64,000 nucleotides of DNA, from the NCBI RefSeq assembly GCF_900636915.1, contig NZ_LR134327.1, positions 930,001 to 994,000 on the forward strand. The letters are read 5' to 3'. The stretch is from Aggregatibacter aphrophilus ATCC 33389. GTDB taxonomy: Bacteria > Pseudomonadota > Gammaproteobacteria > Enterobacterales > Pasteurellaceae. Both the position numbers and the translations under genes were made by a program. Each line of letters opens with the position of its first letter. The first letter of the stretch is position 1. This document shows positions 32,153 through 42,383 of this stretch, in pieces. Under the pieces are notes generated by a model. The model was given only the letters and a program-made list of their open reading frames with translations, searched no databases and had not been told where the DNA came from.

Positions 32153-32171
32153 AATAGTAACAATTACTATT
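32153..32171. promoter_or_regulatory. Candidate operator upstream of the methyltransferase
   Basis: AATAGTAA-CAA-TTACTATT is a perfect dyad with 8-base arms, 19 bases before the methyltransferase start and followed by TATAAAT. It has the size and position of a repressor operator, but I do not know the regulator. Confidence 0.45.
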
Positions 32172-32314
32172 ATAAATAAATATTATTTCGATTAAAGGAA
32201 AAAGATAAAAAATTTAAATGACTTTGATAGCTAATAACATACTAAAAATACTCGATTTATTCCCTAGTTAGGTTAGAATATAGGAGGTTTTTTTAACACA
32301 AAAGGAGTCAATAA

Positions 32315-32884
32315 ATGAAATTAAAAACTCTCTTAGCTATCAGTGTCAGTGCAATCTGTGCTGCAGGAATGGTCAATGCGTATGAACACAAACATGACCA
32401 TATGGCACCTACCGGTGCTTCCATTGAAGTGAAAGTGCAACAACTTGACCCGGTTAACGGTAATAAAGATGTGGGTACTGTAACAATTACCGAATCCAAC
32501 TACGGCTTGGTATTTACACCAAACTTAAGCGGATTAGAAGCGGGCTTACATGGTTTCCACATCCACCAAAACCCGAGCTGCGAGCCAAAAGAAAAAGACG
32601 GTAAACTTACTGCAGGCTTAGGCGCCGGCGGTCACTGGGATCCGAAAGAAACCAAAAAACACGGTTTCCCATGGCAAGATGATGCGCACTTAGGCGATTT
32701 ACCCGCATTAACTGTATTACACGATGGCACAGCCACCAATCCGGTTCTTGCACCACGTATAAAACACCTTGATGAAGTTCGTGGTCATTCCATCATGATC
32801 CACGTTGGTGGCGACAACCATTCTGACCACCCTGCTCCACTTGGCGGTGGCGGTGCACGTATGGCGTGTGGTGTGATTAAATAA
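32315..32884 (+). CDS. sodC: Periplasmic Cu/Zn superoxide dismutase
   Basis: 189 residues with a cleavable signal peptide (to about residue 22, GMVNA). It dismutates superoxide in the periplasm. The metal ligands are visible: GFHIHQN (Cu), GAGGHWDP (bridging His), HLGDLP (Zn) and [16 protein letters not shown] histidine-rich mature N terminus (EHKHDHM), as found in SodC of Haemophilus and relatives, may help take up copper. AAAGGAGT precedes the ATG. The adjacent MerP/MerT-like genes also concern soft metals. Confidence 0.95.
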   Translation: MKLKTLLAISVSAICAAGMVNAYEHKHDHMAPTGASIEVKVQQLDPVNGNKDVGTVTITESNYGLVFTPNLSGLEAGLHGFHIHQNPSCEPKEKDGKLTAGLGAGGHWDPKETKKHGFPWQDDAHLGDLPALTVLHDGTATNPVLAPRIKHLDEVRGHSIMIHVGGDNHSDHPAPLGGGGARMACGVIK

Positions 32885-32902
32885 GCTGATTGTTAGAAAT
32901 AA

Positions 32903-32946
32903 AAAAGTGCGGTTAAAAAACGTTGAGAATTTTAACCGCACTTTTA
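32903..32946. terminator. sodC terminator (uptake-signal pair)
   Basis: AAAAAAGTGCGGTTAAAA pairs with TTTTAACCGCACTTTT and ends in T residues; it separates sodC from the converging MerP-like gene. Confidence 0.8.
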
Positions 32947-32958
32947 TTTTCAAAGGAT

Positions 32959-33252
32959 TTACTTCACCACTTCCGCCGTGTAATTCAATTTATGAATCGC
33001 ATTAATCAACTGTTCATCAGGCACTTTAGGGTCTTCCACCACAGTAACCGTACCATCTTTAATGGAAGCTTTAGTTGAAATCACGCCGTCAATATTACGC
33101 AATTCTTTGTTCACCAAATAAGCACAAAGCTGGCAATTCATTTCTTTCACTTTCAAGACAATTTTCTTTTCTGCTTGTACAGGTGCCTCTTCGGCATACG
33201 CAAAAGACAGGGCAAACAAAGAAAACAAAAGTGCGGTGCATAACTTTTTCAT
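32959..33252 (-). CDS. MerP-like periplasmic heavy-metal-associated protein
   Basis: 97 residues: a signal peptide (MKKLCTALLFSLFALSFAYA) and one HMA domain. The metal-binding CxxC is MNCQLCAYLV (about residues 39-48), in the place of the GMTCxxC motif of MerP and copper chaperones. It would bind a soft metal ion in the periplasm and hand it to a membrane partner. That partner is likely the MerT-like protein encoded 10 bases upstream. No merR or merA is visible, so mercury resistance is not indicated; copper or another metal is equally possible. Confidence 0.82.
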   Translation of the reverse strand: MKKLCTALLFSLFALSFAYAEEAPVQAEKKIVLKVKEMNCQLCAYLVNKELRNIDGVISTKASIKDGTVTVVEDPKVPDEQLINAIHKLNYTAEVVK

Positions 33253-33262
33253 TTTTTCGTTC

Positions 33263-33616
33263 CTAATCAGTTAATTCTAATATCCACGGCAACAAGGTTA
33301 AGAAAAATAACATCACGATAAATACGACCCAATATAAAACAATGAGCTTTTTACGGGAAATGTATTTGCTGCAAATAATTCTTTTGGAAAACATCAGTAA
33401 CCAAAAACCGTAAGCAAAAGCACACAATGACACAATGAGCATCGGCATGCGTAAATAATCATACTCGCCAAAACCAATCAACCATGTAGATGACACACCA
33501 AAGAGCAAATAAATCAAAGGTGCAATGCAACACAAGGTGGAAGCCACCGCAGCACTCAGCGCGGTGGCAATGGCAATCCAAAAGGATTTATTGGAGCTTT
33601 TTAGAGACGTAGTCAT
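33263..33616 (-). CDS. MerT-like metal transport membrane protein
   Basis: 117 residues from the ATG at 33616. The first membrane segment carries the paired cysteines typical of MerT ([15 protein letters not shown], about 23-37), followed by [15 protein letters not shown] and two more membrane segments. A second cysteine stands in RIICSKYIS, on a loop where MerT also has cysteines. An upstream in-frame start would add 22 residues inside the transglutaminase gene; the ATG used here overlaps that gene by 29 bases. It probably moves a soft metal ion delivered by the MerP-like protein. Confidence 0.78.
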   Translation of the reverse strand: MTTSLKSSNKSFWIAIATALSAAVASTLCCIAPLIYLLFGVSSTWLIGFGEYDYLRMPMLIVSLCAFAYGFWLLMFSKRIICSKYISRKKLIVLYWVVFIVMLFFLTLLPWILELTD

Positions 33617-34697
33617 ATTTAAATGCTTTCGGGTCAAAGGAATTGAGTGGATCGCCACCCACTTCGGCATACGGATAACCAAAGTTGTTGATTGGCGCCA
33701 ATTCCGGTTGTGGATACAACTCGAAGTCGCGTGCGTGGTTAAAGCCTACCCAGTTATTTTCCCAGTTACCGAATAAATATTTCGCCACGGCTTGAGTGTC
33801 TTTATCTTCCACGGATTTTTTCTCTGCCAAACGCATTTTTGCCACGTCGGCAGAATCCACCGGCACCCAACCGAAGCCGGCCAGATAGAATTCTGCGCGG
33901 CAGTGTTGACCGCCACTCACATTCGCCACACCATGTTCATCTGCGCTACCGAATGCGCTTTTAGAATATTTCCCCATTTTCTCCGCCGCACCTAAGCGAA
34001 TACCGAAAATTTCACGGGCAGGAATCCCTGCTGCACGGGCAAGTGCCACAAAAACGGAGTTAATGTCGGTACATTTGCCTTTTAATACACCGGTGGTTAA
34101 GATTTTTTCCACATCGCCATCACCACAGCCTAAAACGGAATTATCCCGTTCCATGTTACCCACAATCCATTGGTGAATCAGCTCAGCTTTTTTCAACGGA
34201 TTCGTTTCTGCGCCCACAATCTTATCGGCGAATTGTTTCACAATGCCATCGGTTTTAATGTGTTGCGTCGGTTTCAAATATTCCTGCACATCCACAGAAT
34301 ACTGAATGTCTTTCGGTGGCTTGTAATTATCCAAAGCACCTTTTGCCATCGGCTCGCGATCTTTGGTTTCAATCACCATAGTGACTTTTAAATCACCTTT
34401 TTGCGTCTCTTTATCCCAAGTCACAAACAAGGTTTTTGCGCCGTATTTGTTGTTTTCCGTCACATAGGCATCCAAATAATTGCCTTCAAAGCGAATAGAT
34501 TTAACTTGTTGATATTCCCCGTTAAACGGCAACGGCACCCACAAATTAGCCTGACCTAGCGAACCTTTCGGCGCAATTAAATCGTAGGTTTGGGTAAATT
34601 CATACAGATGGGAATCGGTGTTGTAATTTGAAATGTGGGTATTGGCATAAGCCATTGAACACGCGGAAAGTACCGCAGTGGCGATAAGATGCTTCAT
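33588..34697 (-). CDS. Secreted transglutaminase-like protein
   Basis: 369 residues with a signal peptide ([18 protein letters not shown]). The C-terminal half is a transglutaminase/protease-like fold with the triad visible: Cys209 in [10 protein letters not shown], His265 in [10 protein letters not shown] and Asp281 in VPVDSADV. The N-terminal half (about 25-160) resembles the beta-rich domain of other bacterial transglutaminase-like proteins. The family includes peptidases and cross-linkers, so the reaction is not known. It heads an operon with the MerT-like and MerP-like genes, whose coding regions overlap or nearly touch, which implies a shared role in the envelope. Confidence 0.82.
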   Translation of the reverse strand: MKHLIATAVLSACSMAYANTHISNYNTDSHLYEFTQTYDLIAPKGSLGQANLWVPLPFNGEYQQVKSIRFEGNYLDAYVTENNKYGAKTLFVTWDKETQKGDLKVTMVIETKDREPMAKGALDNYKPPKDIQYSVDVQEYLKPTQHIKTDGIVKQFADKIVGAETNPLKKAELIHQWIVGNMERDNSVLGCGDGDVEKILTTGVLKGKCTDINSVFVALARAAGIPAREIFGIRLGAAEKMGKYSKSAFGSADEHGVANVSGGQHCRAEFYLAGFGWVPVDSADVAKMRLAEKKSVEDKDTQAVAKYLFGNWENNWVGFNHARDFELYPQPELAPINNFGYPYAEVGGDPLNSFDPKAFKYDYVSKKLQ

Positions 34698-35099
34698 CCT
34701 GAAGACTCCTTAGTCGAAATTAAAGTTAAACTTAACATTGCACCACAGAAGTGGATGAACGCTATACTAATGAAAATCCTCCACAAGCTCAACGTGTTTT
34801 AGGGATTATTTTTAAACAGAAAAACACTTGGAAATCCGACCGCACTTTAATACGCTAAAACTCGCTTTTACCTGTTCACCAGCATGTTTCTTACACATCA
34901 ACTTTCCAAATTTGAAATAATCAATATTTTTTGCTATAATTACACCAATAAAAAGAAACAATGTCTTATATTTCTACAAATTATTTCTATTAAATAGTGC
35001 TGATTCATAGGCCATCCATTCATCATTTTTAGCTTATTTTTTATACCAATTTTAATCTTTCATCTTTGTTATTTTGATTTTTTATAGGAGAGAATAGTT
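34698..35099. other. Divergent region between the transglutaminase gene and betT
   Basis: 402 bases with no gene. It holds one uptake-signal core near 34848 and the betT promoter (34912-34940). From 34941 to 35099 it is a long A/T-rich leader of betT. Confidence 0.6.
34912..34940 (+). promoter_or_regulatory. betT promoter
   Basis: TTGAAA (34912-34917), 17 bases, then TATAAT (34935-34940) preceded by TTGC, an extended -10. The 5' leader would be about 155 bases. Confidence 0.75.
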
Positions 35100-37127
35100 T
35101 TGCCTTTGTCCCGATTTTTACAACGAAAATCCTCTTTTAATCCCTTAGTGATTTGCGTAACGTTATTCTTTGTTTTATTGGTAGTCAGTATCACCTTGGT
35201 AATGCCGGAGCAAGCCAATGCGTTGCTGAATGCGGCAAAAAGCAGTATTTTTAAGAATTTCAGTTGGTTTTATATCCTCGGTTTTTCAATTTTCTTATTC
35301 TTTTTGTTGACCTTATCCATCAGCAGTTTTGGTAATATCAAATTAGGCATGAATGAGGAAGAGGCGGAATTTGGTTTTTGGGCATGGCTTGCAATGCTAT
35401 TTGCCGCGGGGATGGGCGTGGGCCTGATGTTCTTTGGGGTGGCAGAACCACTCACGCATTATTTATCTTCTATCACTACAGGCGCAAGCGAACATAAACA
35501 GCAGGAAGCCCTGTTGCATACAGTATTCCATTGGGGGATTCACGCATGGGCAGTGTATGCGGTGATTGCCTTAGCGCTAGCCTATTTTGCTTTCCGCTAT
35601 AAATTACCTTTGGCCTTACGTTCTTGTTTTTACCCACTGTTAAAAGATCGCATTAACGGAAAAATGGGCGATATTATTGATATTTTAGCCTTAATCGCAA
35701 CACTCTTTGGAATTATCACAACCCTTGGTTTCGGTGCGGCGCAATTGGGCGCAGGTTTAGAACAATTAGGCTGGATTACAGAAAATAGCTTCCCCATTCA
35801 AATTGCAATTATTTTTGTCGTCATGGCGATGGCCGTGACCTCAGCCATTTCAGGCGTAGGCAAAGGCGTAAAAACATTGAGTGAAATAAACCTCAGTCTA
35901 GCACTGCTCTTAATGATATTTGTGTTGCTTAGTGGCCCAACACTGTACTTACTTTCCGCCTTTAATGACAACCTCGGTACTTACTTAAGTAATTTACTCC
36001 AACTTAGCTTTAAAACCTATGTGTATGAACAGAACAACACCGAATGGTTTAGCGGTTGGACGGTTTTATACTGGGCATGGTGGTGTTCTTGGGCACCATT
36101 TGTCGGGTTATTTATCGCCCGTATTTCACGTGGTCGTACTATTCGTGAATTTATCTTCGGCGTGTTGGCTGTTCTGTCTCTTTTTTGTGTGATTTGGTTC
36201 ACTATTTTCGGTGATACCGCTATTTGGATTAACGAACGTTTGGCTAATGGTGCATTAAGCGAATTAATTAACGTACCGGAAAAACTATTATTTAAATTCC
36301 TGAATTACTTACCGCTCCCCACTCTCACCGGCTTACTTAGTCTGTTGGTTATCTCGCTGTTTTTCATTACTTCGGCAGATTCGGGCATCTATGTGTTAAA
36401 CAATATCGCCTCACGGGATAAAAGTTTATCGGCACCCCGCTGGCAAGCCATTATGTGGGGTTTATTAATGTCCATTGTGGCCATTGTATTGATGCGCTCA
36501 GGCGGACTTCCGATATTGCAAACCATGACGCTCATTGTGGCGCTACCTTTCATGTTATTAATGCTCATCATGTGCGTGAGCTTATGGAAAGGTTTGAATG
36601 CCGATCAAAAATACTTCACCACCAAAGTGACGCCGACCAGTGTGTATTGGAACGGTGAGAATTGGCAAGAACGATTGGAACAGATTCTTAATCAAACCCA
36701 AGAACAGGATATTTTGAAATTTCTTAAACGTACTGCACTCCCGGCAATGCGTGAATTGCGTCAGGAACTGATTGGTAAATATGGGTTAAGCGTACATATC
36801 AACACCTATTTTGAACAAACCGAACCTGCCGTAGAGTTCATTATTCAGAAAGAATCGCTGCGTGATTTTATGTATGGCATTAAATCGGTGGGTCGTGAAG
36901 TGTCCGAACAATTAATTAACGACGATCACCTACCACATATTCAACATAACATGACCTACGAGCCTTACACCTACTTCTTTGACGGGCGAATCGGCTATGA
37001 CGTGCAATATATGAATAGCCAAGAATTGATTGCTGATATTTTGAAACAATATGAACGCTATTTGAGTTTATTAGCCGATGTGGGACAAGAATTGATGTCT
37101 CATCAGCAAACGGAGCTTGCCGAATAA
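35100..37127 (+). CDS. betT: BCCT-family choline/betaine transporter (BetT-like)
   Basis: 675 residues with 12 predicted membrane segments. The family motifs are present: GMGVGLMFFGVAEPLTHY (about 102-119) and the WWCSWAPFVGLFIARIS block (about 328-344) with its conserved tryptophans. A soluble C-terminal tail of about 170 residues, as in BetT, is thought to sense osmolality. It takes up choline or a related betaine with protons or sodium; the exact substrate cannot be read from the sequence. The start is TTG, 8 bases after AGGAGAG. It is monocistronic and convergent with the flavoprotein gene downstream. Confidence 0.88.
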   Translation: MPLSRFLQRKSSFNPLVICVTLFFVLLVVSITLVMPEQANALLNAAKSSIFKNFSWFYILGFSIFLFFLLTLSISSFGNIKLGMNEEEAEFGFWAWLAMLFAAGMGVGLMFFGVAEPLTHYLSSITTGASEHKQQEALLHTVFHWGIHAWAVYAVIALALAYFAFRYKLPLALRSCFYPLLKDRINGKMGDIIDILALIATLFGIITTLGFGAAQLGAGLEQLGWITENSFPIQIAIIFVVMAMAVTSAISGVGKGVKTLSEINLSLALLLMIFVLLSGPTLYLLSAFNDNLGTYLSNLLQLSFKTYVYEQNNTEWFSGWTVLYWAWWCSWAPFVGLFIARISRGRTIREFIFGVLAVLSLFCVIWFTIFGDTAIWINERLANGALSELINVPEKLLFKFLNYLPLPTLTGLLSLLVISLFFITSADSGIYVLNNIASRDKSLSAPRWQAIMWGLLMSIVAIVLMRSGGLPILQTMTLIVALPFMLLMLIMCVSLWKGLNADQKYFTTKVTPTSVYWNGENWQERLEQILNQTQEQDILKFLKRTALPAMRELRQELIGKYGLSVHINTYFEQTEPAVEFIIQKESLRDFMYGIKSVGREVSEQLINDDHLPHIQHNMTYEPYTYFFDGRIGYDVQYMNSQELIADILKQYERYLSLLADVGQELMSHQQTELAE

Positions 37128-37140
37128 CCTTAAATACAGC

Positions 37141-37164
37141 AATGCCGTCAATTATGACGGCATT
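37141..37164. terminator. Bidirectional terminator between betT and the YhiN-like gene
   Basis: AATGCCGTCA (37141-37150) and TGACGGCATT (37155-37164) form a perfect 10-bp stem. It overlaps the stop codon of the converging gene. Confidence 0.75.
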
Positions 37165-38363
37165 TCTTCTCTTTTCAAGCCAATCGCCTGCGCACAGGCA
37201 TAGGCAGAGCTCCACGCCCACTGAAAGTTGTAACCGCCAAGCCAACCGGCAACATCTAATACTTCGCCGATAAAATACAAGCCTTGCACGTGATTGCTTT
37301 CCATGGTTTTGGAGGAAATTTCATGAGTATCCACGCCACCCATGGTCACTTCTGCAGTGCGATAGCCTTCTGTGCCATTCGGTACAAACTGCCAGTGGTG
37401 GATTAAATTCACCACATTTTCTAACCGCACTTTGCTTAATTGGGCAATGGCTTCGTCTTGTATAAAACCTTGAGCAAGCCATAATTCCACCAATTTTTTG
37501 GGTAATAAACGGCTTAATACGGTTTTTAACTGTAATTTCGGTGAAGATTGGCGCAGTTCGTTTAAATGATGACGAATATCGTTATAAGGCAATAAATCAA
37601 GATGAATGCTTTCGCCCGGTTGCCAATAGTTGGAAATTTGCAGAATGGCCGGCCCGGATAAACCACGATGGGTAAAAAGCATTTGGTGGGTAAAGGTTTT
37701 GTGCTGATTAGTCGCCGCCACATCTAAGGAAATGCCGGATAACGCGGCATAAAACTTGTCGCATTCGCGCCAAGTAAAAGGCACCAAACTCGCTCGTGGC
37801 GCAATGACATGAATGCCAAATTGTTCGGCGATTTGATAACCGAAAGGTGTCGCCCCTAAACCCGGCATAGACAAACCGCCGGTAGCAACGACTAAATGAG
37901 TACAATACAATGTCTCACCGTTTGTCACGACAGAAAATCCATTTTCCGTTTTTGCCACAGCAGAAATACTTTGCCGTAAGGCAATCTCCACACCATATTT
38001 TTGACATTCCGTCAGTAGCATATTGACGATATCTTCTGCCCCGTTATCGCAAAACAGCTGACCGAGCTCTTTTTCGTGATAAGGAATGCCGTACTCTGCC
38101 ACTAAACCGATAAAATCCCATTGGGTAAAGCGTTTTAAGGCAGATTTCACAAAATGGGGATTTTGGCTGAGATAACGTTCTGAAGAGAGTTCCATGTTGG
38201 TGAAATTACAAAAGCCTCCACCGGACATTAAAATTTTTCGACCTGCTTTCTTGCCGTTATCTAAAATTCTGACTTTGCCACCGCACTTTGCCAATTGCGC
38301 CGCACAAAACAAGCCTGCCGCCCCCGCGCCGATAATCAGCGTTTCAATGGCATGCTGGCTCAC
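37152..38363 (-). CDS. YhiN/HI0933-family flavoprotein
   Basis: 403 residues from a GTG at 38363. The FAD-binding motif is IIGAGAAGLFCAAQLA (about 9-24); KAGRKILMSGGGFCN (about 40) and the C-terminal VQGLYFIGEVLDVAGWLGGY (about 360) are family hallmarks. Members are NAD(P)/FAD-dependent oxidoreductases of uncertain substrate. I moved the start inward because this GTG overlaps the stop of the upstream NrfFG gene (GTGA) and follows GGGAGAG. Upstream alternatives add 33 residues with no family counterpart. Co-translation with the nrf assembly genes may only be positional. Confidence 0.85.
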   Translation of the reverse strand: MSQHAIETLIIGAGAAGLFCAAQLAKCGGKVRILDNGKKAGRKILMSGGGFCNFTNMELSSERYLSQNPHFVKSALKRFTQWDFIGLVAEYGIPYHEKELGQLFCDNGAEDIVNMLLTECQKYGVEIALRQSISAVAKTENGFSVVTNGETLYCTHLVVATGGLSMPGLGATPFGYQIAEQFGIHVIAPRASLVPFTWRECDKFYAALSGISLDVAATNQHKTFTHQMLFTHRGLSGPAILQISNYWQPGESIHLDLLPYNDIRHHLNELRQSSPKLQLKTVLSRLLPKKLVELWLAQGFIQDEAIAQLSKVRLENVVNLIHHWQFVPNGTEGYRTAEVTMGGVDTHEISSKTMESNHVQGLYFIGEVLDVAGWLGGYNFQWAWSSAYACAQAIGLKREEMPS

Positions 38364-39409
38364 TGCAACTCTCCCTTCTGCATGAAATCGACCATTTTCA
38401 TTTTCTGAATGGTGGCACGACGATCCACCGCGGAGTTGCCTGAATCTAAAATTTGCTGCCAATAATCAAGTGCAGTGGAATAATCGCGTGTTTTTAAGGC
38501 TTCTGCCGCCAACAAAGATAACGCGGAGACTTCTTTCGGATCTTGTGCCAACGCTTCATTCAAGAATTGTTGCACCTGTGGCGTAATCTGTTGATTTGCC
38601 TGAAGATATAATGCCATCGCCATCAAGCCTTGCGTGGTCGGCTGACGGCCACTAATTCTTTCAGCATTGTCATAACAAACAAGGGCGCTATCAAAATCGT
38701 TATTCTGCATATACGCGTCACCCAGCTTAATCCAGTTTTCCGCGCTATTCGGATCTTGGCGCAATTTATCCTGAATTTTGCCGATAATCGCCTCGGTTTT
38801 ATTTTCTTCCGGCGTTTCGAGTTGCTGATTATGTTGTGCAATTTGTTCCTGCTCACCTTGCTGTGCACGAGAAAAGCGTTCCAGAGAAAAATAATACGCG
38901 AAAGGAATGGCAAGCAATAAAGCAAAAACCAGGAGCGTCGATTTAAGCTCAAATTTGACCGCACTTTTCTCTTGTAGGGAGTGAAAGTGCGGTCGATTTT
39001 CCACCTGTTTTTCTGGTTCAAGCGGTGATGAGCTGCGACTGGAATACCAAATCAACCCAAATGCCACCAACAACAATCCTGCCGGCAGTAACCAAAGCAA
39101 TGCCGTGTTCCATTGAAACGGTGGCTTATAATTGACGAAATTACCGAAACGCGCGGTCATGGAATCAATAATTTGCTGATTGGTTTTACCTTCATTCACC
39201 ATGTTATACACCTCGATGCGCAAATCGTAGGCAATAGGTGAATTAGACTCGACTAAATTCTGATTTTGACATTGTGGGCAACGTAAAGATTTCGCCAATT
39301 CCACGGCGCGGGTACGATCCGCCTGGTTATGAAATTCAAAGGTATCCACCATTTCAGCAATGGCATTGAGACTGATCAATAAAAAAATTAACGCGAAAAA
39401 TCGTTTCAT
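38360..39409 (-). CDS. NrfF-NrfG fusion, cytochrome c heme-ligation protein
   Basis: 349 residues combining two functions that are separate genes in E. coli nrf. The N-terminal part (signal peptide, then [11 protein letters not shown] at about 43-53 and a membrane segment at 105-123) is the CcmH/NrfF thiol-reducing domain that frees apocytochrome cysteines. The rest (second membrane segment about 150-170, then TPR-like repeats from about 220) is NrfG/CcmI-like and should hold apocytochrome. The E. coli CcmH protein is a similar fusion. It overlaps the neighbouring thioredoxin-like gene by 4 bases, so it belongs to the nrfE unit, which serves the special CxxCK heme of NrfA. Confidence 0.88.
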   Translation of the reverse strand: MKRFFALIFLLISLNAIAEMVDTFEFHNQADRTRAVELAKSLRCPQCQNQNLVESNSPIAYDLRIEVYNMVNEGKTNQQIIDSMTARFGNFVNYKPPFQWNTALLWLLPAGLLLVAFGLIWYSSRSSSPLEPEKQVENRPHFHSLQEKSAVKFELKSTLLVFALLLAIPFAYYFSLERFSRAQQGEQEQIAQHNQQLETPEENKTEAIIGKIQDKLRQDPNSAENWIKLGDAYMQNNDFDSALVCYDNAERISGRQPTTQGLMAMALYLQANQQITPQVQQFLNEALAQDPKEVSALSLLAAEALKTRDYSTALDYWQQILDSGNSAVDRRATIQKMKMVDFMQKGELQ

Positions 39410-39939
39410 GGTTGTAATAGCTGGTTAAGTTGAGGCACGAAAGTTTTTTGCCAAATTTCCCGATCTAATAAGCCGGAATGACGATAACGAATAATGCCGT
39501 TGGCATCCACTAAATAGGTTTCCGGCGCGCCGTCCACGCCAAGTTTTAACGCCAATTCACCACGGCTGTCATCAATGACTAAGGTGTAGGGATTGCCCAT
39601 ATGTTGCAGCATCGCAATGCCATTTTGCGGTTTGTCACGATAGTCCACGCCCACGATAGGAATCTCTTTTGCTAACTCAAGCAATAATGGGTGTTCTTGC
39701 TGACAATAACCGCACCAGCTTCCCCAAATATTGATCAAAAATGGGCGTTTCGGAAAATCTTTCGGGCTGAGTGTTTGACGATTATCCAATAAACTCGCCT
39801 GATAAAACTCAGGTACAGGCTTATCAATTAAAGCGGAGGCAATTTTTTTCGGGTCTTGATTCAATCCCGCCAACAACAAAACACATACACCAAGTAACAA
39901 TACTAATGGCAGGAAGAAAATCATTTTTCTATTCATCAC
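39406..39939 (-). CDS. DsbE/CcmG-like thioredoxin of the nrf cluster (NrfX-like)
   Basis: 177 residues: an N-terminal membrane anchor (about 5-25) and a periplasmic thioredoxin domain with the active site [13 protein letters not shown] (CxxC about 73-76) and the cis-proline segment [12 protein letters not shown]. It should keep the NrfA apocytochrome or NrfF reduced. It overlaps the nrfE 3' end by 11 bases and the fusion gene by 4. A second member of the family (CcmG) lies at 49311. Confidence 0.88.
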   Translation of the reverse strand: MMNRKMIFFLPLVLLLGVCVLLLAGLNQDPKKIASALIDKPVPEFYQASLLDNRQTLSPKDFPKRPFLINIWGSWCGYCQQEHPLLLELAKEIPIVGVDYRDKPQNGIAMLQHMGNPYTLVIDDSRGELALKLGVDGAPETYLVDANGIIRYRHSGLLDREIWQKTFVPQLNQLLQP

Positions 39940-41839
39940 GTTTTCCTCTTCGCTTCATCGTCAATACAGAACACAATGCACCAAATGCCATCAATACACC
40001 GCCGAACCACAACCAACGAATCAACGGTTTATAATGAAGGCGGAACGTAAACTCTCCCTTACCGAGCGGATCCCCCATAACAATATACAAATCGCCCCAA
40101 AAACCGCCGGACAGTCCCACTTCACTCATGGTCATGGTACGCACATCATAATAACGGCGTTCCGGCTGTAATTCGGCATACGGCTTACTATTTTCTGTCA
40201 CGCTAAACGTCGCCACTTCAGCCGTAAAATTTGGGCCGATTTCATTGGAAAATCGTTCATAGTGAAAATTAAATGCACCAAGTTGTTGGCTTTGTTGTAG
40301 CGATAAACGTACACCGATTTCACTACCGAAATAACTGCTCATGACGGCGCCCATCGTTGCAATAGCAACACCGCTATGTGCAAAAATCATCGCATAGTGA
40401 GAAAGACCTAGCTTACACCAGTTTTGCCACAACGTCGCCAATAACAACCAAATTGCTAAGGTCAGTAGAAAATAGGCTGTCCATTTAAACTGTAACGCGC
40501 TGTCATTTTGCATAAAGTGGTGAATGGCCAAATAGGAAAGCAACAACGACGGCAACAATAACCCAGCACGTTTTAATAAAATGCGTTTATCCGCTTTCGC
40601 CCAATGCAATCCAAGCGAAATCACCATGGTAATTAACACCAACGCAATCAGCGGAAGGAAAATACTGTTGAAGTAAGGCGCACCAACAGAAATAGAACCC
40701 CAATTCATAGCTTGGAATAACATTGGATAGAAAGTGCCGAGAAACGTGCTAACGGTGGCAATGCTTAATAAAACATTCAAAAAAAGCACCGCACTTTCTT
40801 TGGAAAGTAACTTTAATTTAACAGCTTGTTGCTGCATATTCGCTTTGAAAGCAAACAAACCGAGCGCACCGACGGTAAGCAAGAAGAAAATAACAAACAG
40901 TGCCGTACCACGTTGACTATCTACCGCAAAAGCATGTACGGAAGTCAATGCGCCTGAGCGCACAATGAAAGTGCCGAGTACACTGAGTGCGAAAGCTAAA
41001 AGCGAGAAAAGCGTCGTCCAATAATTAAAAATGCCTCGTTTTTCACTGACAATTAAACTATGTAACAGCGCCAAACCTAATAACCAAGGCATTAATGAAG
41101 CGTTTTCTACCGGGTCCCAAAACCACCAACCACCCCAGCCAAGTTCGTAATACGCCCACCACGCCCCAAGCACGATACCGAGGGTTAAAAACAACCAAGA
41201 CACCAATACCCAAACACGCATCACGCGGGCAATTTGGCTTTCTAGATGTTGATGCAACAATGCAGTAATACTCAAGGCAAAATTTACGGCAAAGCCGACA
41301 TAGCCAAGATATAACAATGGCGGATGAAAAATCAGCCCCACATCCTGTAACATCGGATTCAAGTCCCGGCCTTCCAATGGTGCTGGAAATATGCGTCCAT
41401 ACGGATTAGAGAAAAAAACGATAAAAACAGCAAAGCTAAAACAAATTAAACCTAGAATCACCAAACTCTGCGCCACAAAAGTGCGGTCATTTTTTCGATT
41501 AAATAATGCAAACAGCACAACCCAAACAGAAAGTGAAAATAACCAGAACAACATTGAACCTTCATGCCCGCCCCAAGTCGCCGCAATTTTAAAGAAAGTC
41601 GGCAATTGAGAATTCGAATGGGCTGCGACATATTCCAACGTAAAATCATCGGCCGCAAAGGAATACGCCAAAATGGCAATGGCGGCTAAAGTAAATAAGC
41701 CGAAGCAATAACTTAATCCCCAAGCCAATTGGGTAAGCGAGGGCTTACGTAACCAAAGCCCGAGTTGTGGAACGACCGAGAGAAGAAGCGCGCTCATCAT
41801 AGCAAGAAGAAGAGAGATAAAGCCAAGTTCGGGGATCAT
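39929..41839 (-). CDS. nrfE: Cytochrome c heme lyase subunit NrfE (CcmF family)
   Basis: 636 residues, full length for a CcmF/NrfE protein, with about 15 membrane segments. The tryptophan-rich WWD domain reads [19 protein letters not shown] (about 226-244), flanked by periplasmic histidines ([12 protein letters not shown], about 173; VHAFAVD, about 306). It joins heme to the CxxCK site of NrfA. The N-terminal region before [12 protein letters not shown] (about residue 86) is intact, unlike the CcmF paralogue at 49888. It leads the unit nrfE, thioredoxin, nrfFG, yhiN. A repeat island of about 560 bases separates it from nrfD. Confidence 0.9.
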   Translation of the reverse strand: MIPELGFISLLLAMMSALLLSVVPQLGLWLRKPSLTQLAWGLSYCFGLFTLAAIAILAYSFAADDFTLEYVAAHSNSQLPTFFKIAATWGGHEGSMLFWLFSLSVWVVLFALFNRKNDRTFVAQSLVILGLICFSFAVFIVFFSNPYGRIFPAPLEGRDLNPMLQDVGLIFHPPLLYLGYVGFAVNFALSITALLHQHLESQIARVMRVWVLVSWLFLTLGIVLGAWWAYYELGWGGWWFWDPVENASLMPWLLGLALLHSLIVSEKRGIFNYWTTLFSLLAFALSVLGTFIVRSGALTSVHAFAVDSQRGTALFVIFFLLTVGALGLFAFKANMQQQAVKLKLLSKESAVLFLNVLLSIATVSTFLGTFYPMLFQAMNWGSISVGAPYFNSIFLPLIALVLITMVISLGLHWAKADKRILLKRAGLLLPSLLLSYLAIHHFMQNDSALQFKWTAYFLLTLAIWLLLATLWQNWCKLGLSHYAMIFAHSGVAIATMGAVMSSYFGSEIGVRLSLQQSQQLGAFNFHYERFSNEIGPNFTAEVATFSVTENSKPYAELQPERRYYDVRTMTMSEVGLSGGFWGDLYIVMGDPLGKGEFTFRLHYKPLIRWLWFGGVLMAFGALCSVLTMKRRGKRDE

Positions 41840-41914
41840 AAAATAATCTCGTGTGTTTTAGGTTGTCATGTTGGTTTGGTGGATGATCACTTCAGGTTTC
41901 GCCTGCATTTTATA

Positions 41915-42033
41915 CCTCCTCTTTAACAAAGAAGAGGTTAGGAGGAGATTTTGACGATATTGAACAACCTATAAGGTTGAAATCACTTCTGCCAAATCTC
42001 CCCTTCCCCTCTTTGCTAAAGAGGGGAAAGTTA
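41915..42033. repeat. Inverted pair of short palindromic repeats (family R2)
   Basis: Copy 1 (41915-41952) contains CCTCTTTAACAAAGAAGAGG followed by TTAGGAGGAGATTT. Copy 2 (41994-42033), on the opposite strand, contains CCCCTCTTTAGCAAAGAGGG followed by GAAGGGGAGATTT. They share a CTCTTTA-rC-AAAGA palindrome and a GGAGATTT tail and face each other across 41 bases. A close match to the palindrome also lies inside nrfC (43953-43970). There is no gene here. Confidence 0.65.
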
Positions 42034-42082
42034 GATAAAAACGTTTAAAGTTTTAACCGCACTTTACTCGTAGAAAGAACAA

Positions 42083-42350
42083 ATCAGGTTCCCTTCTTTG
42101 CCGCCTTTGTGGAGTTGAATTTGTAGGAAAATTTTCGCTTTGTTTGAGCCACTCAGGTGGCGAGTTCGAAAATTTCCGTAAAGCAAATTCAATGGAACAA
42201 AGGACAAAATGCAACGCATTTTGAGTGTTTGCTATGCCAACGCCCCCGAAGGGGTGAGCAAGTCAGCTATGCTGAGTTGCGAATAAACAAGGCAAAGCAG
42301 GGTTGCCTTTCTTTTGGTTACTTTTCTTTGGCAAAGCAAAGAAAAGTAAC
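42083..42350 (+). repeat. Structured dispersed repeat (family R1), fullest copy
   Basis: Begins near CCTTCTTTGCCGCCTTTG (42092), runs through GGAAAATTTTCGCTTTGTTTG and GCGAGTTCGAAAATTTCCGT (42126-42179), and ends with a perfect 14-bp hairpin, GTTACTTTTCTTTG/CAAAGAAAAGTAAC (42317-42350). Parts are shared with both repeats between nrdD and nrdG. A GCCCCCGAAGGGG-like hairpin lies inside (near 42242). No coding sequence is seen. Confidence 0.7.
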
Positions 42351-42359
42351 GACAAACAA

Positions 42360-42383
42360 AAAGGCGTATTTTACTACGCCTTT
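42360..42383 (-). terminator. nrfABCD terminator
   Basis: AAAGGCGTA (42360-42368) and TACGCCTTT (42375-42383) form a 9-bp stem after the nrfD stop; the minus strand continues TTTTTGTTTG. It implies that nrfE and its followers are a separate transcription unit. Confidence 0.8.

Noticed and set aside
32959..33616. Mercury-resistance operon
   Set aside because: Only MerT-like and MerP-like genes are present. There is no merR, merA or transposon, so a resistance call would be unsupported.
41391..41679. Open frames on both strands inside nrfE
   Set aside because: They are shadows of the nrfE coding frame without a ribosome-binding site or family features.
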